From Sphingomonas trueperi (lineage in GTDB: Bacteria > Pseudomonadota > Alphaproteobacteria > Sphingomonadales > Sphingomonadaceae): DNA of 60,423 nt. Numbering within the stretch: the first letter of the stretch is position 1; each line of letters begins with the position of its first letter. This document shows, piece after piece, positions 60,330-60,423 of the stretch. The DNA lies in contig NZ_JAATJB010000019.1 of assembly GCF_011927635.1 (NCBI RefSeq), positions 1-60,423 on the forward strand, written 5' to 3'. The notes under the pieces are model-generated. The model was given only the letters and a program-made list of their open reading frames with translations. It made no database searches and was not told the origin of the DNA. The position numbers and the translations under genes were made by a program.

Positions 60330-60423
60330 TGGTCTGCCTTGGAAAAACTGGTCCAATTCTGAAGAGAGCCCTGCGGGGCGTGAGAATTGGAGATTGGTAT
60401 GGGACGTCAGCGGTTTACGCCGG
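60330..60423 (+). mobile_element. left end of an IS3-family element inserted in cusA
   Basis: From about 60330 the sequence begins TGGTCTGCCTTGGAAAAACT, a TG-starting end typical of IS3-family inverted repeats. An ATG at 60399 opens MGRQRFTP before the window ends. This matches the usual first residues of IS3-type OrfA (helix-turn-helix subunit). The right end, transposase and target duplication lie outside the window. Confidence 0.7.

Overview
The window looks like accessory DNA (plasmid or integrated island) of a high-GC sphingomonad (Sphingomonas/Sphingobium/Novosphingobium-like alphaproteobacterium). The basis is family-level recognition: an ArdC-type antirestriction gene, a decayed DUF6118 gene, a CYP152 fatty-acid P450 of the type known from Sphingomonas, and Met-rich CopA/CopB. 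No rRNA, tRNA, CRISPR array, replication initiator or ParA/ParB is present. Both window edges are cut by insertion sequences: an IS5-type transposase start at the far left, and an IS3-type element that breaks cusA at the far right.

1-7.9 kb is a backbone and defence region. It holds two small membrane proteins, a TIR + caspase-like + RyR-like operon (a type IV Thoeris-like antiphage module) with a divergent membrane gene, a DUF3800 gene, and an ArdC gene with three small companions. Three copies of the perfect palindrome TGTGCCACGTGGCACA, which resembles a ParB parS site, lie in the gaps of this region.

7.9-44 kb is a dense set of metal-homeostasis modules. These are mntP behind a yybP-ykoY riboswitch, rcnR/rcnA with G/C-tract operators, and a czcCBA operon. 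A leftward run follows, of about 20 genes with many stop/start overlaps (second czcCBA, SRPBCC, lipoproteins, an orphan FliE, bestrophin, ZIP, CDF, P1B-4 ATPase, HAD phosphatase, MgtC, DedA, DUF3147, DUF305). Next come a PbrT-like cytochrome c-FTR1 permease with CDF and MerR, a retropepsin/PDZ protein, a merT/merR pair, a CYP152 P450, and a CueR/CopA ATPase pair. Four promoters have the 19-bp spacer used by MerR-family activators.

44-60.4 kb is a copper island. It holds a putative PD-(D/E)XK nuclease, DUF4396, a Cys-rich four-helix copper storage protein, copC-copD-fliQ, a cnrYXH-like ECF sigma system, copA-copB-cytochrome c-PepSY, DUF305, DUF411 and a cusCBA operon. Six sites of the form GGGRTR-N12-GCGTAN, all with exactly 12 nt between the elements, precede the transcription units from DUF4396 to DUF305. 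The simplest reading is one copper regulon run by the CnrH-like sigma factor encoded in its middle.

Together the genes import, sense, sequester and export Mn, Ni/Co, Zn/Cd/Co, Pb-like and Hg-like ions and Cu/Ag. Phage defence and plasmid maintenance functions sit at the left end.
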